A DNA stretch of 64,000 nt, taken from Dipteronia dyeriana. Taxonomy: Eukaryota; Streptophyta; Magnoliopsida; Sapindales; Sapindaceae. Numbering within the stretch: position 1 is the first letter of the stretch; each line of letters begins with the position of its first letter. Positions 1 to 12,540 of this stretch are shown here, piece after piece. The DNA lies in the NCBI GenBank assembly GCA_032871835.1, contig CM065295.1:44204360-44268359 (forward strand). Reading direction: 5' to 3'. Below the pieces are notes generated by a model, which was not told where the DNA came from, did not search any database, and worked only from the letters and a program-made list of their open reading frames with translations. Both the position numbers and the translations under genes were made by a program.

Positions 1-2103
1 ACGGGTAGTTTTACCGTCCCGAGTGACCTGACCTCTATCCCCCAAACCCTCTTAATGGAGTATGGAAAGACTGTAAATCTTTTCGGTCTAGTCTTAGCTG
101 GTCGTATACGACCACGCTTAGCATGTCTGCTGAACTCCCATTATCTATTAAAATTCTCCAGACTTCCCTATGGCCAATCCGGGCACTTATAACCAAAGCG
201 TCATTAGGTCGAACATCGACGCCATGGGAATCTGCCTCTGTGAAGACTATTGGGTCCCATCCTTCCTTTACCCTTTTCAGGTCTGGCTCAACCGAGCTAA
301 CGTCGAAGTTATTCCTTGCTTCTATTGCTTCTTTGATTTCCTGAGTTCGTTCTCGGTTGCTTCTCCCAGTAGAGGGTCCTCTAAAAATTGTATGTATTAT
401 TTGATTGGCATCGGGGCTGGTTTTTTGATTTTTATTAGGGTTGTGATCAACCTTGACTTCTTTCTTAGTTTCTGATCTCTCATCTTTTTTCAAGATTACA
501 TCCCGCAGGTGCCCTTCCCGAATAAGAGTCTCTATGTAATCTCTGAGCTTAAAACACTTTGAAGTCTCATGCCCGGTTTCTTTGTGAAACCTGGAATACT
601 TGGTTTTATCTCTCCGAAGGAACTGTGATTGTCGCCGCGGCTCTTGCACCATATTCTTCTCTTCCAAGATGGCTAAAATTTCTTCTTGTTTTTTTCGAAG
701 AGGGGTGTAATTGGTATATCTTCCCCGGTATTTCTCTGTGGACCGTTCGGCGTTGAGCCCATTACCCCCATCCTTGTTTTTCTCCTTGCCGTTCCCTTTC
801 CGTTTTTCCTTTTGATTCTGCCTCTTGAATTGGGTATTCTTCTGTTCGGGCTTTCCTCCATGCATATAGCTTCCTCCTGTAGCTAACTCTTCTTCCTCTG
901 CCAGAGCGTATCCTCCTGCCATATCCATCATGTCGGCATACCTAGTCGGCCGTGCCCTTCTCAAATCAAAGGATAGTCGTTCATTCTGCAAGTTATTGGT
1001 GAAGGCAGTAATAATTGCTTCATCATTAGCACTGCCAATTTCTGATACTGCTTGGCCAAACCGGCTCAAGTACTTTTTCAATGACTCGTCCTTCCCCTTC
1101 TTTATTTGAGAGAGGTAGGCCACCGACTTTTTCCTGTGAACATTGCTCAGGAATTACCTTGAGAAGCTCCTGCTCAGCTCGCTGAAATTTCCGATGCTCG
1201 CCTGGGGTATTCTTCCGAACCATCTTAACCCTGTGTCCCCCTAGTGTTTGCGAAAAGTTGAGACACAATAGGGGGTCACTGCGGGCATATTGAGCCATGA
1301 CACTTTTATAGCGTCTAACGTGCTCCTTTGGATCTATATCTTTTTTGAATTGCTCCACATGCGGCATTCTAAATCTTTCTGGGAAAGGGGTCCGCAAAAT
1401 CTCCCTGGTGAATGGACTGTCAGAGTCATCGTCAGATAGATCGTTACAGCCATAACGTCTGACCAGTGCCTCCATCTGTCGCCTGTTATTCTTAACTTCT
1501 CGAGTTAGGCTCTGGATCGTGACATCTCTGTCCCCCCTTTGGATATCCCCGACGGTTGAACCGTTGGGTTATCGTCATTCTTTCCTCAGTCTCTTCACTC
1601 TGATGCCGGTCCTCTCGTGTGACTCCATGATGACGTTTGCGATGGTGTTGATCACTGTCTTCTGATGATGACCGACCTCTGCGCCGGTCGTATTTACGAT
1701 GTCTGGCACGTACTGTTTGATTGTGGTCCAGCCTCTGGTGATGTTCCTCTTCAAGTGTTTTCTGTCCAGCCGGGTTGATTGGGGAAGAGTTCCTTCTGGT
1801 TTCAGGCATAGTTATTCCTGGCCCAACCACCATCGAACGAAGCCTTGCGGGTGGGGGAATGGTAATATGTGTTTCTGCAGCCAGTAGATCAATCCCTTCC
1901 CTTGCTGCGTCTGTCACCAATTGCTGCAAGGCCTCATGGAAATGCAGCGTAAAATCTCTGCTGGTTGGAGGAACTTGCTGGATCCCCGCCAGGCACGCAG
2001 GCTAGTTTTCTGTGTTTGCTGCAGGATCTTGTGAAGTATTTCCAACATGGAAATCGCCTGGTGATTTTTGGCCATTCCCTGAAATACTTCTGCTTCCTGC
2101 CAT
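1..2103 (-). pseudogene. Tat-type Ty3/gypsy gag-protease, broken
   Basis: Capsid/nucleocapsid polyprotein followed by the start of the retroviral-type aspartic protease; pol lies beyond the left edge. Reading leftwards on the minus strand, gag opens at the ATG at 2103, 44 bases after the primer-binding site. An in-frame TAG interrupts codon 34 (2004-2002). A frameshift near 1495 and more between about 1215 and 1120 break the capsid region. Capsid-like text (FPERFRMPHVEQF, then KQGKDES-like KKGKDESLKKYLSRF) is followed by a Cys/His segment, FHKETGHETSKCFKLRDYI, and the protease motif ILIDNGSSADML near 75-110. This order and these motifs are typical of the plant Tat clade. Not functional as it stands. 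The lineage is confident; exact frameshift positions are approximate. Confidence 0.85.
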
Positions 2104-2129
2104 CGCTTTTAACAAGTTCGGAGGTTCAG

Positions 2130-2147
2130 CCCCTTCTTCTAGCGCCA
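2130..2147 (-). other. Primer-binding site of the left Tat element
   Basis: Read on the minus strand, the LTR ends ...CAACA, then two bases, then TGGCGCTAGAAGAAGG. TGG at the start is the complement of a tRNA 3' CCA. The donor tRNA is not identified. It lies between the LTR and the gag ATG at 2103, where a primer-binding site belongs. Confidence 0.65.
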
Positions 2148-2149
2148 AT

Positions 2150-3029
2150 TGTTGACGTCGATTTCTGGATTATGTCAGAAAAGCCAACAATGATTGTATT
2201 TCGGCTATTGACTCAAAGAGAGAGAGATTCAGAGAGAGTGACGAAGACAAGTTTTACATGGTAAAACTCCGATGACCGGAGAAACGTCCACGAGTGGTTA
2301 AAGGATCAACCAAGCCAAAATCCACTATAAGAATATGATGTTTACAAGCTCTCGATCTCCCTTTTTTCTCTCTGTATTTGCTATGATTGCTGTATGTTAT
2401 ATTGCCTATCTCTTTCGGAGCCAGATTATGGGTCTATTTATATGCTTATAGAACCCTAATATGCTTTGTACAAGTAATACAAGATCTTTGTATTGTGATT
2501 CGGTTACTTGCTTGAGGTTGATTTGTCTTCTTTCCTGTTTCGGAGTCTCTTATGGAAATCGAGTGGGATTCTAGTAGTGTAGTTCAATTTGGACTTGTTT
2601 CCTTATAAGAATGTAGTATTCGTAAAGAAATCAAGTTATTTCCTGATTGGGGACTCTTCTAACTTAATGTTCCATTTTATTTGGGATTCCTTCCTGATGG
2701 ATATCTTCGCGTATTTAATGACTTAATCCGTGTGAAATAAGCACCAAGCTCTTACTCGAGTCGTATTTATTCCCGAGTAAGAGTAATACCTGATGGTCCC
2801 GAATAGCGCCATTTGAGCATGAGTGGAAGCGTTGTTTAACCAGTCCCGAGTGTTGTTAACTGATCCCGAGTAGGTTTCATTCTATATATGCTTACTTGGG
2901 CTTTTCTTCTCTTTAATGATGCCTCGTAGGATATTTCTTGAGTGCCCATTTTGGCGTCCACCTGGCTATTTTCTCCTTCCTGTCAATGACGTGTATGCTT
3001 GGTAAAAATCACATACGACAAAACCAACA
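2150..3029 (-). repeat. 5' LTR of the left Tat element (880 bp)
   Basis: The repeat begins TGTTG and ends CAACA, a perfect 5-bp terminal inverted repeat. The primer-binding site abuts its left end, so the element is on the minus strand and this is its 5' LTR. It contains a strong plant TATA box and, upstream of it on the minus strand (2740-2880), about five copies of a TCCCGAGT-type motif. The partner LTR is outside the window, so the target duplication cannot be checked; the flanking bases are CGGGG (3030-3034). Confidence 0.8.
2435..2442 (-). promoter_or_regulatory. TATA box in the LTR
   Basis: The minus strand reads CATATAAATAGACCC, a near-consensus plant TATA box, placed in the LTR about 285 bases before its U5 end. 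Transcription would start around 2405 and run left into gag. Confidence 0.6.
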
Positions 3030-3115
3030 CGGGGTTTTAGACTACATCACTTTGCATTATGTTTAGATCATCAAATGACAAATAAAATCAACTCCTATAT
3101 TCCTATAGTTTCTTT
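3030..3115. other. Short flank, nothing recognised
   Basis: AT-rich sequence between the Tat LTR and the hAT-like terminus. No ORF or repeat was recognised. Confidence 0.4.
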
Positions 3116-3290
3116 TAGGGGTGGACGTTTAATGGATCAGTTCACTTTTCGAGTACCGAAAAAATAGATACTATTCGGTTTTTAAAAAAGTGATTCGATT
3201 ACGATCCGATAAACTTTACAATTGTAAACCGATAAAAAACCGATGAAACCGGACCTATTTCGTTCGGTTCGGTTTTGGATCTATTGGACA

Positions 3291-4601
3291 GAAGGAGACT
3301 AGCTACAATAAAAACCCATACGGTAATGGTTTTGTTTTTTTAGTATATATCAAGAGCATCATAGCCCTTCTAGCTTGCTACCCAACGAAAAAAGGAACTT
3401 CAGATTAATGTCTTTTAGAAGATTGATAAATAACCCTTTGATTAGAACCAAAAATTATACTAAAATGAAACCAACTTTTCTTCCGAACAAAAAAAAAACC
3501 CTTTTGTAAAACGTTCATGATTGCTTCCCAAAGAACATCAAAATCATGTATGGGGAGCTACTATTAGAAGTAGAGCACCTCCCAGAAAACAAAACAAAAA
3601 AAGGGGCGAAACTTCCATTGTCAATCTTTGCCTCCCATGAATCAGATAAAAACCAGGGAACTTCATCTGGGATTATGAAGGCAAAACAAGCAAAAATAAA
3701 GCTAATGTGATTTATTATTTCAAATCCACCAACTATTAATTGGCTACCTACGAATTATAAGCAGACAGAAAATAATCAAATCAAAGCAGCAGTTGATCTA
3801 CATTCCTCTTAACCATTCAATATCTACATCACATAACAGCCTATAAAATTGTTAACCATTATAAAGCATCCATAAATAAAACAAATAATTGAAAGGTAAC
3901 AACAATCAACAAAAATCAAACCTTTGTAATTTTGAATTCTGAATTTGACCAAACAAAGATATAATAATTTGTTACGAAACTACAAAATATCAATAAGAAT
4001 TAAAGCTGGAAATTAATAGATCAAAAAATAAAAATAAAAAATACTTTAGCGTCGTAATCTTTCCAAACTCGGTGAGCAATCTGGTGGCCACCCAAAATCG
4101 AAAGCTTTGAATTTTATTTTCCAATGCTCAGCTCCTTTGATTTTGGATGCTGCGTCCGCTGATGCTGTACCAATCTCTAAAATCAAATCACATCCCAAAA
4201 ACCAAAAACGGAAAAAAGAAAAAAAAAACTCCGTTTGAAAATCTCAAAACAAGATCAAACCTATGTTAATACACAAAACAAAAACAAACCGGAGAAAAAA
4301 AAATAAAACCTTGTATTTCAACGTAGTGGAAATAATGAGAAATGTTATTTTTTTTGAACTTTTGTTGCACCAAGTGAGTGATTTAATAACTTATGTTTAA
4401 AAAACATCAATTACGGTGAACTATCAAAATTGTCTTTAAATAATCAGTTTTTTATTTTCTTTGTACTTTCATCTCCACGTTTCGAAATCCCCTACAACGG
4501 AGCAAAAAGTTCAACATTGTCTACCCTTTCTTCTTCAACTTTATGTTCTTCAGTACAACAAGATAATATATCTCTTAAATCATAAATTTTCTATACATGC
4601 G
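3291..4601. other. AT-rich non-coding stretch, possible spliced fragment
   Basis: No long ORF and no recognised repeat. On the minus strand, about 4180-4045 is less AT-rich, is preceded by a GATTTTAG acceptor-like sequence and could be an exon or captured gene piece, but no product is recognised. The outer MULE boundary probably lies between 4330 and 4600; no clean terminal inverted repeat was found. Confidence 0.35.
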
Positions 4602-4895
4602 TTTCTGAGTCTTGTAACATTTTATCGTGACTTTTCATTTGTTCTCTGAGTCTTTTGTAAACCTGAAGGTGGTTTTTCGTTTTTTGAATCTTCGAGCGTT
4701 TTGAAGATCTTTCTGAGCCTTTATAAAGTTTGTCCGAGCCTTTGTCCAAACCTTTATAAACACTGTCCGAGCTTTTCTAAACACTTTTCGAGCCTTGTAC
4801 ATAGGGCTCCAAGGCGTATTAAAGTATTCTCTGAGCCTTTTAAATATTCCATCCATGCCTTTGTTAATGTTATCCGAGCCTTTTGTATAAACCTT
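4602..4895 (-). repeat. Left motif array of the MULE (~10 units)
   Basis: Degenerate tandem repeats of about 20-30 bp reading, on the minus strand, AAAGGCTCGGACAGTGTTTA-like. Roughly ten units are visible. The same motif forms the array at 11611-12090 in the opposite orientation, so the two arrays face each other across the element like terminal inverted repeats. Confidence 0.7.
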
Positions 4896-5004
4896 TTTAT
4901 CAACCATTTGTTAACATCTTATTCAGACATCTGTGAAAATATTTTATAGTCATGGCTGTGTTTGATAATGGTTTGTGATGTTTAATTTGACAGCAGAATG
5001 AATC

Positions 5005-7822
5005 GAGTTAGACTATTAATATCGTACAACAGTCGATAAAAGCAGTTACCCGACGGAAGTCAGAGGTTTGTTGAATCCGATAATCAAGAAATGTATGTGT
5101 CAAAGAATATGACATACAAATAATTGTTGGCGATCGTGCATACCGTTGTGAAGTATGATGTAAACAAATACAATGTTTATCTACAGTCAATATCAATCGT
5201 TTCTGGCATAACATGTCGTACATTTATAAGAAATGACGATGATGTTCAGTTTATGCTAGGGGAGGATCGAGTAATCCCTCATGTATGTGTTAGTATAATT
5301 GAGAGGACAACTGGAGATGTGATAGAGAATGATATTCCTTCTCTTGGAAATACCTAACAATTTGGTTCCTTTAGCGGTAGCAACCAAGTGTTCACACAAA
5401 GAAGTGCAACCAAAGGTCGGGAAAACATGTATGCTATCCCACCGGTAGTGGTCGACCATGCAGATCTAGTTGAACCTCAATTCAACGATGTGTTTGGTTA
5501 TTGAATTGAGATGAATGATGAGCAGTACAATGAGCAGTACAATAAGAAATACAATGACCTATACAATGAGCAGAACAATGACCCGATCCATGAGCCAGAT
5601 CATGAGGTGGATAATGAGGCAAATAATAACCTGAAAGATGAACTAAAAAATATGGATGAAGTGACTGTACAAATTCAAACACGTGGAAGATGTGTAGAAG
5701 AAGTTAGTTGTACTGCATAAGATATGCCTGGGACTTCTGAGGTCTGACATAATGTAACTACATTTGATTCTGATAATACCACAACGTTGGTTATTCTCGG
5801 AGCAGATTCATACTTATTTGGTATTTGGAGAAATAGGACCTTGGTAGCACAAGAACCGACAAGCATGATTTATAAAGGTTAATTTTTTCCAACTAAAAAG
5901 GATTTGAAGAGACTATTTCACCTTTTTACAATGTGGCAGAATTTTGAATGGAAGGTCAAAAGGTCCAATAAGACAATGTTACATATGGTTTGCATCATTG
6001 ATAATTAAGAGTGGTGAGAAGATATGAAGGGATGTATTTCCAAATCAGAAGTTTTATTAACGAACACAGTTATCCCTTGGAGGAGATTCACTGTCGCCAC
6101 TAACAAGTTAGTGCATTCATAATCGGAGAAGTCGGTGCACCTAAACTTTAACAATAAGATGGTCATCTCATGCATCCCAATGATATAATCGCCGATATGA
6201 AAATAATGTATGACATCCAAATCATATATAGTAAGACACATCAAGCCTTACATTATGGAACGTATGAAGAAACTTTCAAACTGCTGCCATCTTTTGGTTC
6301 GTGCTGGAACAATAAAATCCTTACACAATCACTGACTTACAGTGCGTAAACGATGGTAAATTTCTATACTTTTTTATGCCATTAGGGACCTCAATGAGAG
6401 GTTTCCGGACGTGCATGTGTCCTGTTATTGTGTTGATGGTACCCATTTGAAGGGAAGGTTTGGGGGTACAATGTTTGTTGCAATTGCACAATATGGAAAT
6501 AAACATGTGTATCCAATTGCTTTTGGGTACGATGACTTAGAAAATAACCTTTCATGGGAGTGGTTTTTGGATTGCTTGAAGGGTGCCCATGGTCATATAG
6601 ATGATTTGGTTTTTATTTTCGATCGACATTCAAGCATTAAAGCAGAGATTTCTAAAGTGTTCCCTTATATAATCCATACCATATATTGCTGGCACTTTTC
6701 TAAAAATATCAAAAAGCCATTTCACAGAAAGGATGTTGCCACGATAATGGACAAAACAGCTAGATCGAACACTGAATTGAAATATAACTGGCACATGAAT
6801 GAGTTACATAACCTGTACAAGAATGCATTCGATTATGTCAATAACATCGGTCCACACAAATGGTCCCACATACATTGTCCTCAAAGAGGGTACAAGGTGA
6901 TGACGAAAAATGTTACAGAGTGCGTAAACTCATGCCCACAATTCGTTTGGTAACTGTCTATGTTGACACTAACATAGTTCATTAGGAATATGCTACAATG
7001 GTGGTTTCACGATCGCCACTTGTGAGGAGATAAAGAATCGAAAAGTAAAAGTGAAATACTTTTAAGTCACTATCTATGAAGTAAGGTTAAAAGAAGCTGT
7101 ATCTTGCTGTCGGTATCTAGCTGCATAGTCCATGCGTTATCAATTGACCGATGTAGCATATCTTGTGATCCTGAAATATGTTGAGAATTGCGGTTATATG
7201 ATCGTCAATCCATTTTTCTAGAACATATTCTCTGTCAAACTAAAAGGAAAGTAATGGACTTTGACTTAGCCCAGAAGACTTGCACATGCAACAAATTCCA
7301 AATGGATATTTTTCCATGTTCTCACGCACCCGCAGCTGCATGGTACATTACAAGTTACAATTTACAATTTACATTTTATATTACCCAAACGTGAATCTCA
7401 CTGTTTTTATTGTTGTTGTAGGGAGCGAAACTTGGATTTTTCTTCTTTGTGTGCGGACTACTACAAGAGACAAACACTTATCGATGCATACTCAGTTCTT
7501 ATTATGCCTGTTGGCCATCCTTTTTCATGTGTAGTGCCATCCGATATCCCTGCATGGGTGGTTTTAAATCCAAAGTCCAGGAGACAATCAGGTCGCCCGA
7601 TGACGGGTCGGCATGCCTCGTCTTCAAAGAGAACAACCACACAATCGTGTAGAAGATGTGGATAATCAGGTCATAATAATAGGAGGTATTCTAACTCACC
7701 TTTAATTAATGAAGGTCCGAGTAGAATTGTTCTAGAGGAATACCATCGCAAGTGTAGTTTCTTTCATTCAGTTGGGCACGAACAAACAAACGTGCCCTTA
7801 CAAGGACTCTACCGTGGAATGA
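5005..7822 (+). pseudogene. MULE (MuDR-type) transposase, broken
   Basis: Cut-and-paste transposase of the Mutator superfamily, acting on the element ends in the nucleus. In order: an N-terminal region (5124-5357, with a RNDDDVQFMLGEDRVIP segment), an acidic linker (5511-5720), a MuDR DNA-binding zinc-type region with stops (about 5875-6010), the MULE catalytic domain (6411-6953), a SWIM zinc finger (7282-7330, CTCNKFQMDIFPCSHA), a likely intron (GT near 7341 to AG near 7420), and two CCHC-like knuckles (about 7650-7668 and 7754-7790) before an end near 7822. Catalytic candidates are Asp in VDGTHLKG (about 6434), Asp in FDRHSS (about 6621) and Glu in NVTECVN (about 6919). Many stops and frameshifts make it non-functional. 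Confidence 0.8.
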
Positions 7823-8235
7823 ATTGAGCCGTTGATATTGATGTCATTTTAATTATTTGGAATTGTATGACTTGTTCATTTGCTTATTGTTTAATTAAAT
7901 AGGGCGGATAATTTTCAGTTTACTTATTGTTCAAGGAAGGAAATGTGTGTTCTACTTGTAAACGCAAACATTTCACATTTGATTTTTTTTTTAATAATTT
8001 CATTAATGAAGAAGTTATGTACATCAACAACTACATAATAAAATGGGGCTTGGAGTTACAAAAAACCTCCATGTCCGCTTAGTCAAACGTATCCCTTTCA
8101 GCCAGCAAGTACTATATAAATCTCAAAGTATATACACCACAGTTACCCCTACAATTCACCACATGAACAACTGTTAGAAAACAGTGTTTTTAAAACAAAA
8201 ATTGATAGAATAGTAATTTCAAAGAGGCATACCCT
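7823..8235. other. Spacer between convergent MULE genes
   Basis: About 410 bases between the 3' end of the transposase (+) and the 3' end of the DUF1985/C48 gene (-). AT-rich, no ORF. It would hold both 3' UTRs. Confidence 0.5.
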
Positions 8236-11200
8236 TTAGTCTATTGGGGCAAACACGATGTAGACACTATGCTTATCTGGAAGGGCATATTCGACAAGGT
8301 CGTACTTTGGCTCACCCCTCGGTCTGTTATCATGAAACCAAGCCCTATGCAACATTGAGGAAAAAAACCATCTTAAGCACGTGACCTGGTCCTTTCTGAT
8401 CTTCCAAGGAATCTGCTGTCTGAACGGGTCTAATAGGCATATCTTTCCAGTAGTGATGTCGACTCTGGCCAGGAGTCAATACTGGTGTCCAATGTTGTAA
8501 GGAATCAGAACCTGTAGGTGTCACAACAAAGTGTTATGATAAACTTGGATTTATTTATTACACACATTGTAACCATGTACAATACAACACTCACCACGTC
8601 AATCTCGTGTCATGGCTGGTTTCCTAATAGGGCCGATCCACGTACCACTAAAAGTTTCCCAACTGACCACTCGTACTTCAGCATAGGCCATCCCTATAGG
8701 GGGTTTTTCCACAACTCCAGGAGGTATAATCCCCCCCATTGAATATGTAACAATGATTGTACATAGATAATTTACCGAAATGATAGGTAAAAGAAAAAAT
8801 GTTACATAAATGCACAATCAAAAACAGTACAATATAAACACTTACAGAGAACTCTGAATCCAGTACGTTAATCCTCTAACTGTAGACAATAGGGTTTGCA
8901 AGTTGTCGCTTCCGTAAAATATGTAAGTACATGTCCACGTGCTAACATATTGAACATTATATATTGTTAGGATTTTGGGTATGAATGCAACAAACTGATA
9001 CATACAGTTCAATTAAGGAACATATCATATCCTAAGACTCCATAAATTTGGCTTGCAACTGTTGGAACCAAGTGACAGGGACTGACTTTAGTAGATCCAT
9101 ATCACATCTACATAATTGTTGAAGAAGTTAGAAAACTAAATAATTTTACTAAGGTGTTTCAAAATACATACAAAGTGTTATACCTACAATTCCCCCATCA
9201 TGTTCCTTTTGTAGGCAGCGTAAGCCGGGAGCTGGTCACTATCGACCAACTCATTGGGTCTGAATGCATATGGTGGATGCGGTCGTGTCCTTGGCATCTT
9301 CGGCTGACAGGGGTTAGTGTATGGGTTTGTCAGCTACCATCTTAGCTTGCGAGCTCACAGTTGACTCTGATTGGGGATCGTTGGGGTATGTTGGGAGGAT
9401 GAACTCTGTCTCCGTGAATCGCCTGGTGAGGTATGATGTAGCCTCATCAACCTGATTGGTAGACTGTGACGGGACTGATAGATGATTTCACTGAGGGATG
9501 GGCTGTGACGAGATGGATGGAAGGAGGCACTGTGAGGTAGGCTATACCGGGATCGACCTAAGGAGAGTAGTGCGCTGGGATGGACCGAAGAGGTACGTTG
9601 TGTAGATCGCTTGGAGAGGTACATTGTTTGGACCGGAGGGAAGGAGGAACTCTGTCCCCGTGGATCGCTTGGAGAGGTACGTTAGGACAAGAGGTGCGAT
9701 GTGCGGTCCGGGGTATGAACATAAGGATCCATATGCTCGACTTGAAGCAGCAACTGCTGTGCTAGCCCATAAGGAGGTGTCTGCTCCATTAATATTGTTT
9801 CTGTACCACTAGGCATTTGTATCTCCTGCTCTCGTTCTGTAACTCCACCCTCCTGCTGATCAGACACCCTGTTTGTAGCACCTTGGTTTTGAGGTCTAAT
9901 GGCTGGGTCTATCCTCTTGTCTTGATTGCCACACCTATCTATGAGATTGAGGTCTTGGTCTTGGTCATGGAACGGTGGACCATCCCATAACTACTGCGGT
10001 GTAGAAATCTGAAGTGCCCGGAGCAAGTCCATCAGGTCTTTATGCTGCTTATCTTGTTGCTCATCACTCTTTCAGAGATCATCCCGTAACTCTCGATCTG
10101 TATCCCTCACTTCATCGATTTTACGTTCTAAACAATCTTAAAAGGAAATAGAATTTACCAGTACTAGAATGATTCACTCATTTCAAAATTATAATGCAAT
10201 AATTTTTTTTATGTACCTCGAGATCCCCTCCAACGTGTCATTATGAATCAACTCCAGTAGTATCTCTGGCCATCACAAATTGAACCCGCCTAATCCTCAT
10301 GAGAGTTGGATTAATAGATTTCGGATCCGTATCCTCTGTATCTTTGGGTCTGACAGTCGTATCATCTACGGGATCCTGTACCGCAACGTCGACTGTATTG
10401 ACGGTGGTATATAGACTGCCTCCTTCGTCTAGGCTCCCATAGTACCGTTCAGCCCTCTTAGCTGTCATTGGCACTAACACAGTCCTCACAAACATCTGAA
10501 ATAGTAGTTAAGCCATTGTAATTGTATATGTAATAATAAGTATAAACATAACATAATAGATACTTACCTTAGATGTGATAATATTTGCCAACTTGTCCGC
10601 CTTGGTCGCTTACTCAACTCCTAATTTAGAATATGAGGCGACAAGTCAGTCTCCTTACGGGTCCCAAATTGGGTGCCAAGCTTGGGGATAACCTCAAAAG
10701 CAAATATCTGCGTAAACAAAATATACAATCAGAATCCAAAACATTTATTCAATAAGTCATATAAAAAAAATACGGATTGAAATTCTAAATTCTCTCCAAC
10801 AGTGCGTGAGGTTGACGGTATATGTTGTACGACTCTACAGTGTGTCGGTCGGCGCTCTTTGCTTACTGGCGTTTCTCGAACCCCTCACATCGACCATCCA
10901 ATGCGTGCTTGAAACCAAAATTGGTCTGCATATATACGTGTGCACCCCACATGAACACATCAAAAGTGTCCAAGTCCTCGACTAGCCGGTTCTACCCTAC
11001 TGAAATTTTTCTCTCTCGTCCAACCTAACAATATCCATTTCAGCTTATACAATAGGCACAGTTTCACAACATCGTATTGCTTCTCAAATATACCAATCCA
11101 TAGAATAGCTATCAGTTGTTCATATTCCACCTCATCTCAACTAGTAAAATACCGCTGGTGTATCCCGTTATCTACCATTTCATACCCCGTTGTGTCAGAA

Positions 11201-11565
11201 ATCACTCTGAACTTCAATCCAGTGATGAGACAGAACTCAAGCTTAGAGAACTGAACCGAATGATGACCTAACATAAATCGCATCTCATCCTCTTGCCCAT
11301 CGTGAAGCAACTCGCACATAAGCAGCTGATGGGCAATACCAGTCGAAAACTTCATCTTCCGATGCTTCCAAAGGAAATGGCCAAAATAAGACTCTGTATA
11401 CCAACACCATTCTTCCACTATGAGATGTTTAGGTACCATGTTCAGTACAGTGTCGATATCTCGAAGGTCATCGAAATGGTCATGCTGAGTAATTTTTCCC
11501 TCGTACCATTCTCCCACTGGAGTTTTCAGCAAATATTTTAACTGATTCCTCATCTGTATTTTCAC
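8236..11565 (-). pseudogene. DUF1985 / C48 (Ulp1-like) protease gene, broken
   Basis: Plant transposon-carried gene related to SUMO-protease (Ulp1, peptidase family C48) proteins. The N-terminal DUF1985 domain is read leftwards from 11547 (after an acceptor-like TACAG) to about 10810, with the motifs FGHFLWKHRKMKF and HSVQFSKLEFCLITGLKF. A frameshift near 10985 must be crossed to continue it. A Ser/Pro-rich spacer follows (9355-9620). The C48-like tail (about 8515-8236) has the pattern LIPYNIGHQY-stop-LLARVD then LLDPF. In active C48 enzymes the His-Trp pair stands where Tyr-stop is seen, so the catalytic His looks lost as well. The end is TAA at 8238-8236. Exon boundaries in the middle were not resolved. 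Confidence 0.65.
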
Positions 11566-11610
11566 AGAAATAATACATGAGTAAACTGTAAAAGACTCAT
11601 AAATTAAACA

Positions 11611-12090
11611 AAAAGGCTTGGGACTTGCAAGAAAAAGGTTCGGGCACAGTTTAATCAGCCCATTGAAGAAAAAGCTCGAATATAGTTTTAAAAAGCTCGA
11701 ACACTATCTATAAAGGCTTGGATATTGAAATTATATATTGACAAAAATGCTCGGATGGTTATTCAAAAAGGCTCAGACGGTGTTTCAAAAGGCTTGGAGA
11801 TTCAAAGTTTCAAAAACCTAATATTCCTAACGAAAAGAATCGGACGTTGTTTTAAAAAGCTCGAAAGTTGTTTCAAAAGATTTGGACGGTGTTTCAAATT
11901 GCTTGGAGATTCAAAGTTTAAAAAACCTTAAATTCCTCACGAAAAGGCTCATATGTTGTTTCAAAATGGCTCAGACGTTATTTCAAAATGCTCGGACGGT
12001 GTTTCAAAACTCTCGGAGATTCAACATTTATAAAACCATATATTCCTAACTTAAAGGCTTGGACGTTGTTTGAAAAAGCTCGGGCGGCAT
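11611..12090 (+). repeat. Right motif array of the MULE (~18 units)
   Basis: About eighteen degenerate units of AAAGGCTCGGACGGTGTTTC type, 20-30 bp each. A higher-order period of about 110 bp is visible: the block GGACGGTGTTTCAAA...GGAGATTCAA recurs near 11775, 11885 and 11996. It is inverted relative to the array at 4602-4895. Confidence 0.75.
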
Positions 12091-12540
12091 TAATGCTCAG
12101 AAATCTAGATCTCATCTTCTACATAAAATTTTCAGCAAAATTAAAAACCCTAAACTAACCCAATACTAAACTCAGATCAACAAATCAAACCTAATCTAGA
12201 AGTTTAATCAATACCCAACATCAAACATGCACATTAACTTATCAACAACAAAAAAGACAATAAAATATAACTTAACTTACCACTATCGGTTGCAGATGCT
12301 CGTTTGAACTATAGAAATAGCATTGTTGTCCCACTGCCAGTTACTTCGCCGTCTTTTTTCAGCCGATGTTTTTTCTCTCTCGTTTGTCTCTCTAAGTTTG
12401 AAAACGATAGAAAGTCACTTGGAAAAGGTATTTTTATCTGGAAACATATATTGGTGCCTTTAAAATTAGTAATGTCGTGCTATTTGCACAAGACCTACCC
12501 CAAATACTGTTATTTAGTTTTTAACCCCTTCAACATATGA
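12091..12540 (-). other. Probable promoter/leader of the DUF1985 gene
   Basis: AT-rich, no long ORF. It lies upstream of the minus-strand DUF1985 gene and outside the motif array, so it probably holds the promoter and 5' leader and the right MULE end. No TATA box was assigned. Confidence 0.35.

Larger units (their letters stand above)
4400..12540. mobile_element. MULE carrying transposase plus DUF1985/Ulp1-like gene
   Basis: Mutator-like element of about 8 kb. Inside are a + strand MULE transposase (5005-7822) and a convergent - strand gene with a DUF1985 domain and a C48/Ulp1-protease-like tail (8236-11565). MULEs carrying Ulp1-like genes are known in plants (Kaonashi-type and CUMULE elements). 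Instead of obvious long terminal inverted repeats, the two sub-terminal regions hold tandem arrays of a GGCTCGGAC-type motif in opposite orientation (4602-4895 and 11611-12090). Both genes are broken, so this copy is inactive. Outer limits are approximate; the 9-bp target duplication could not be located. Confidence 0.7.
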
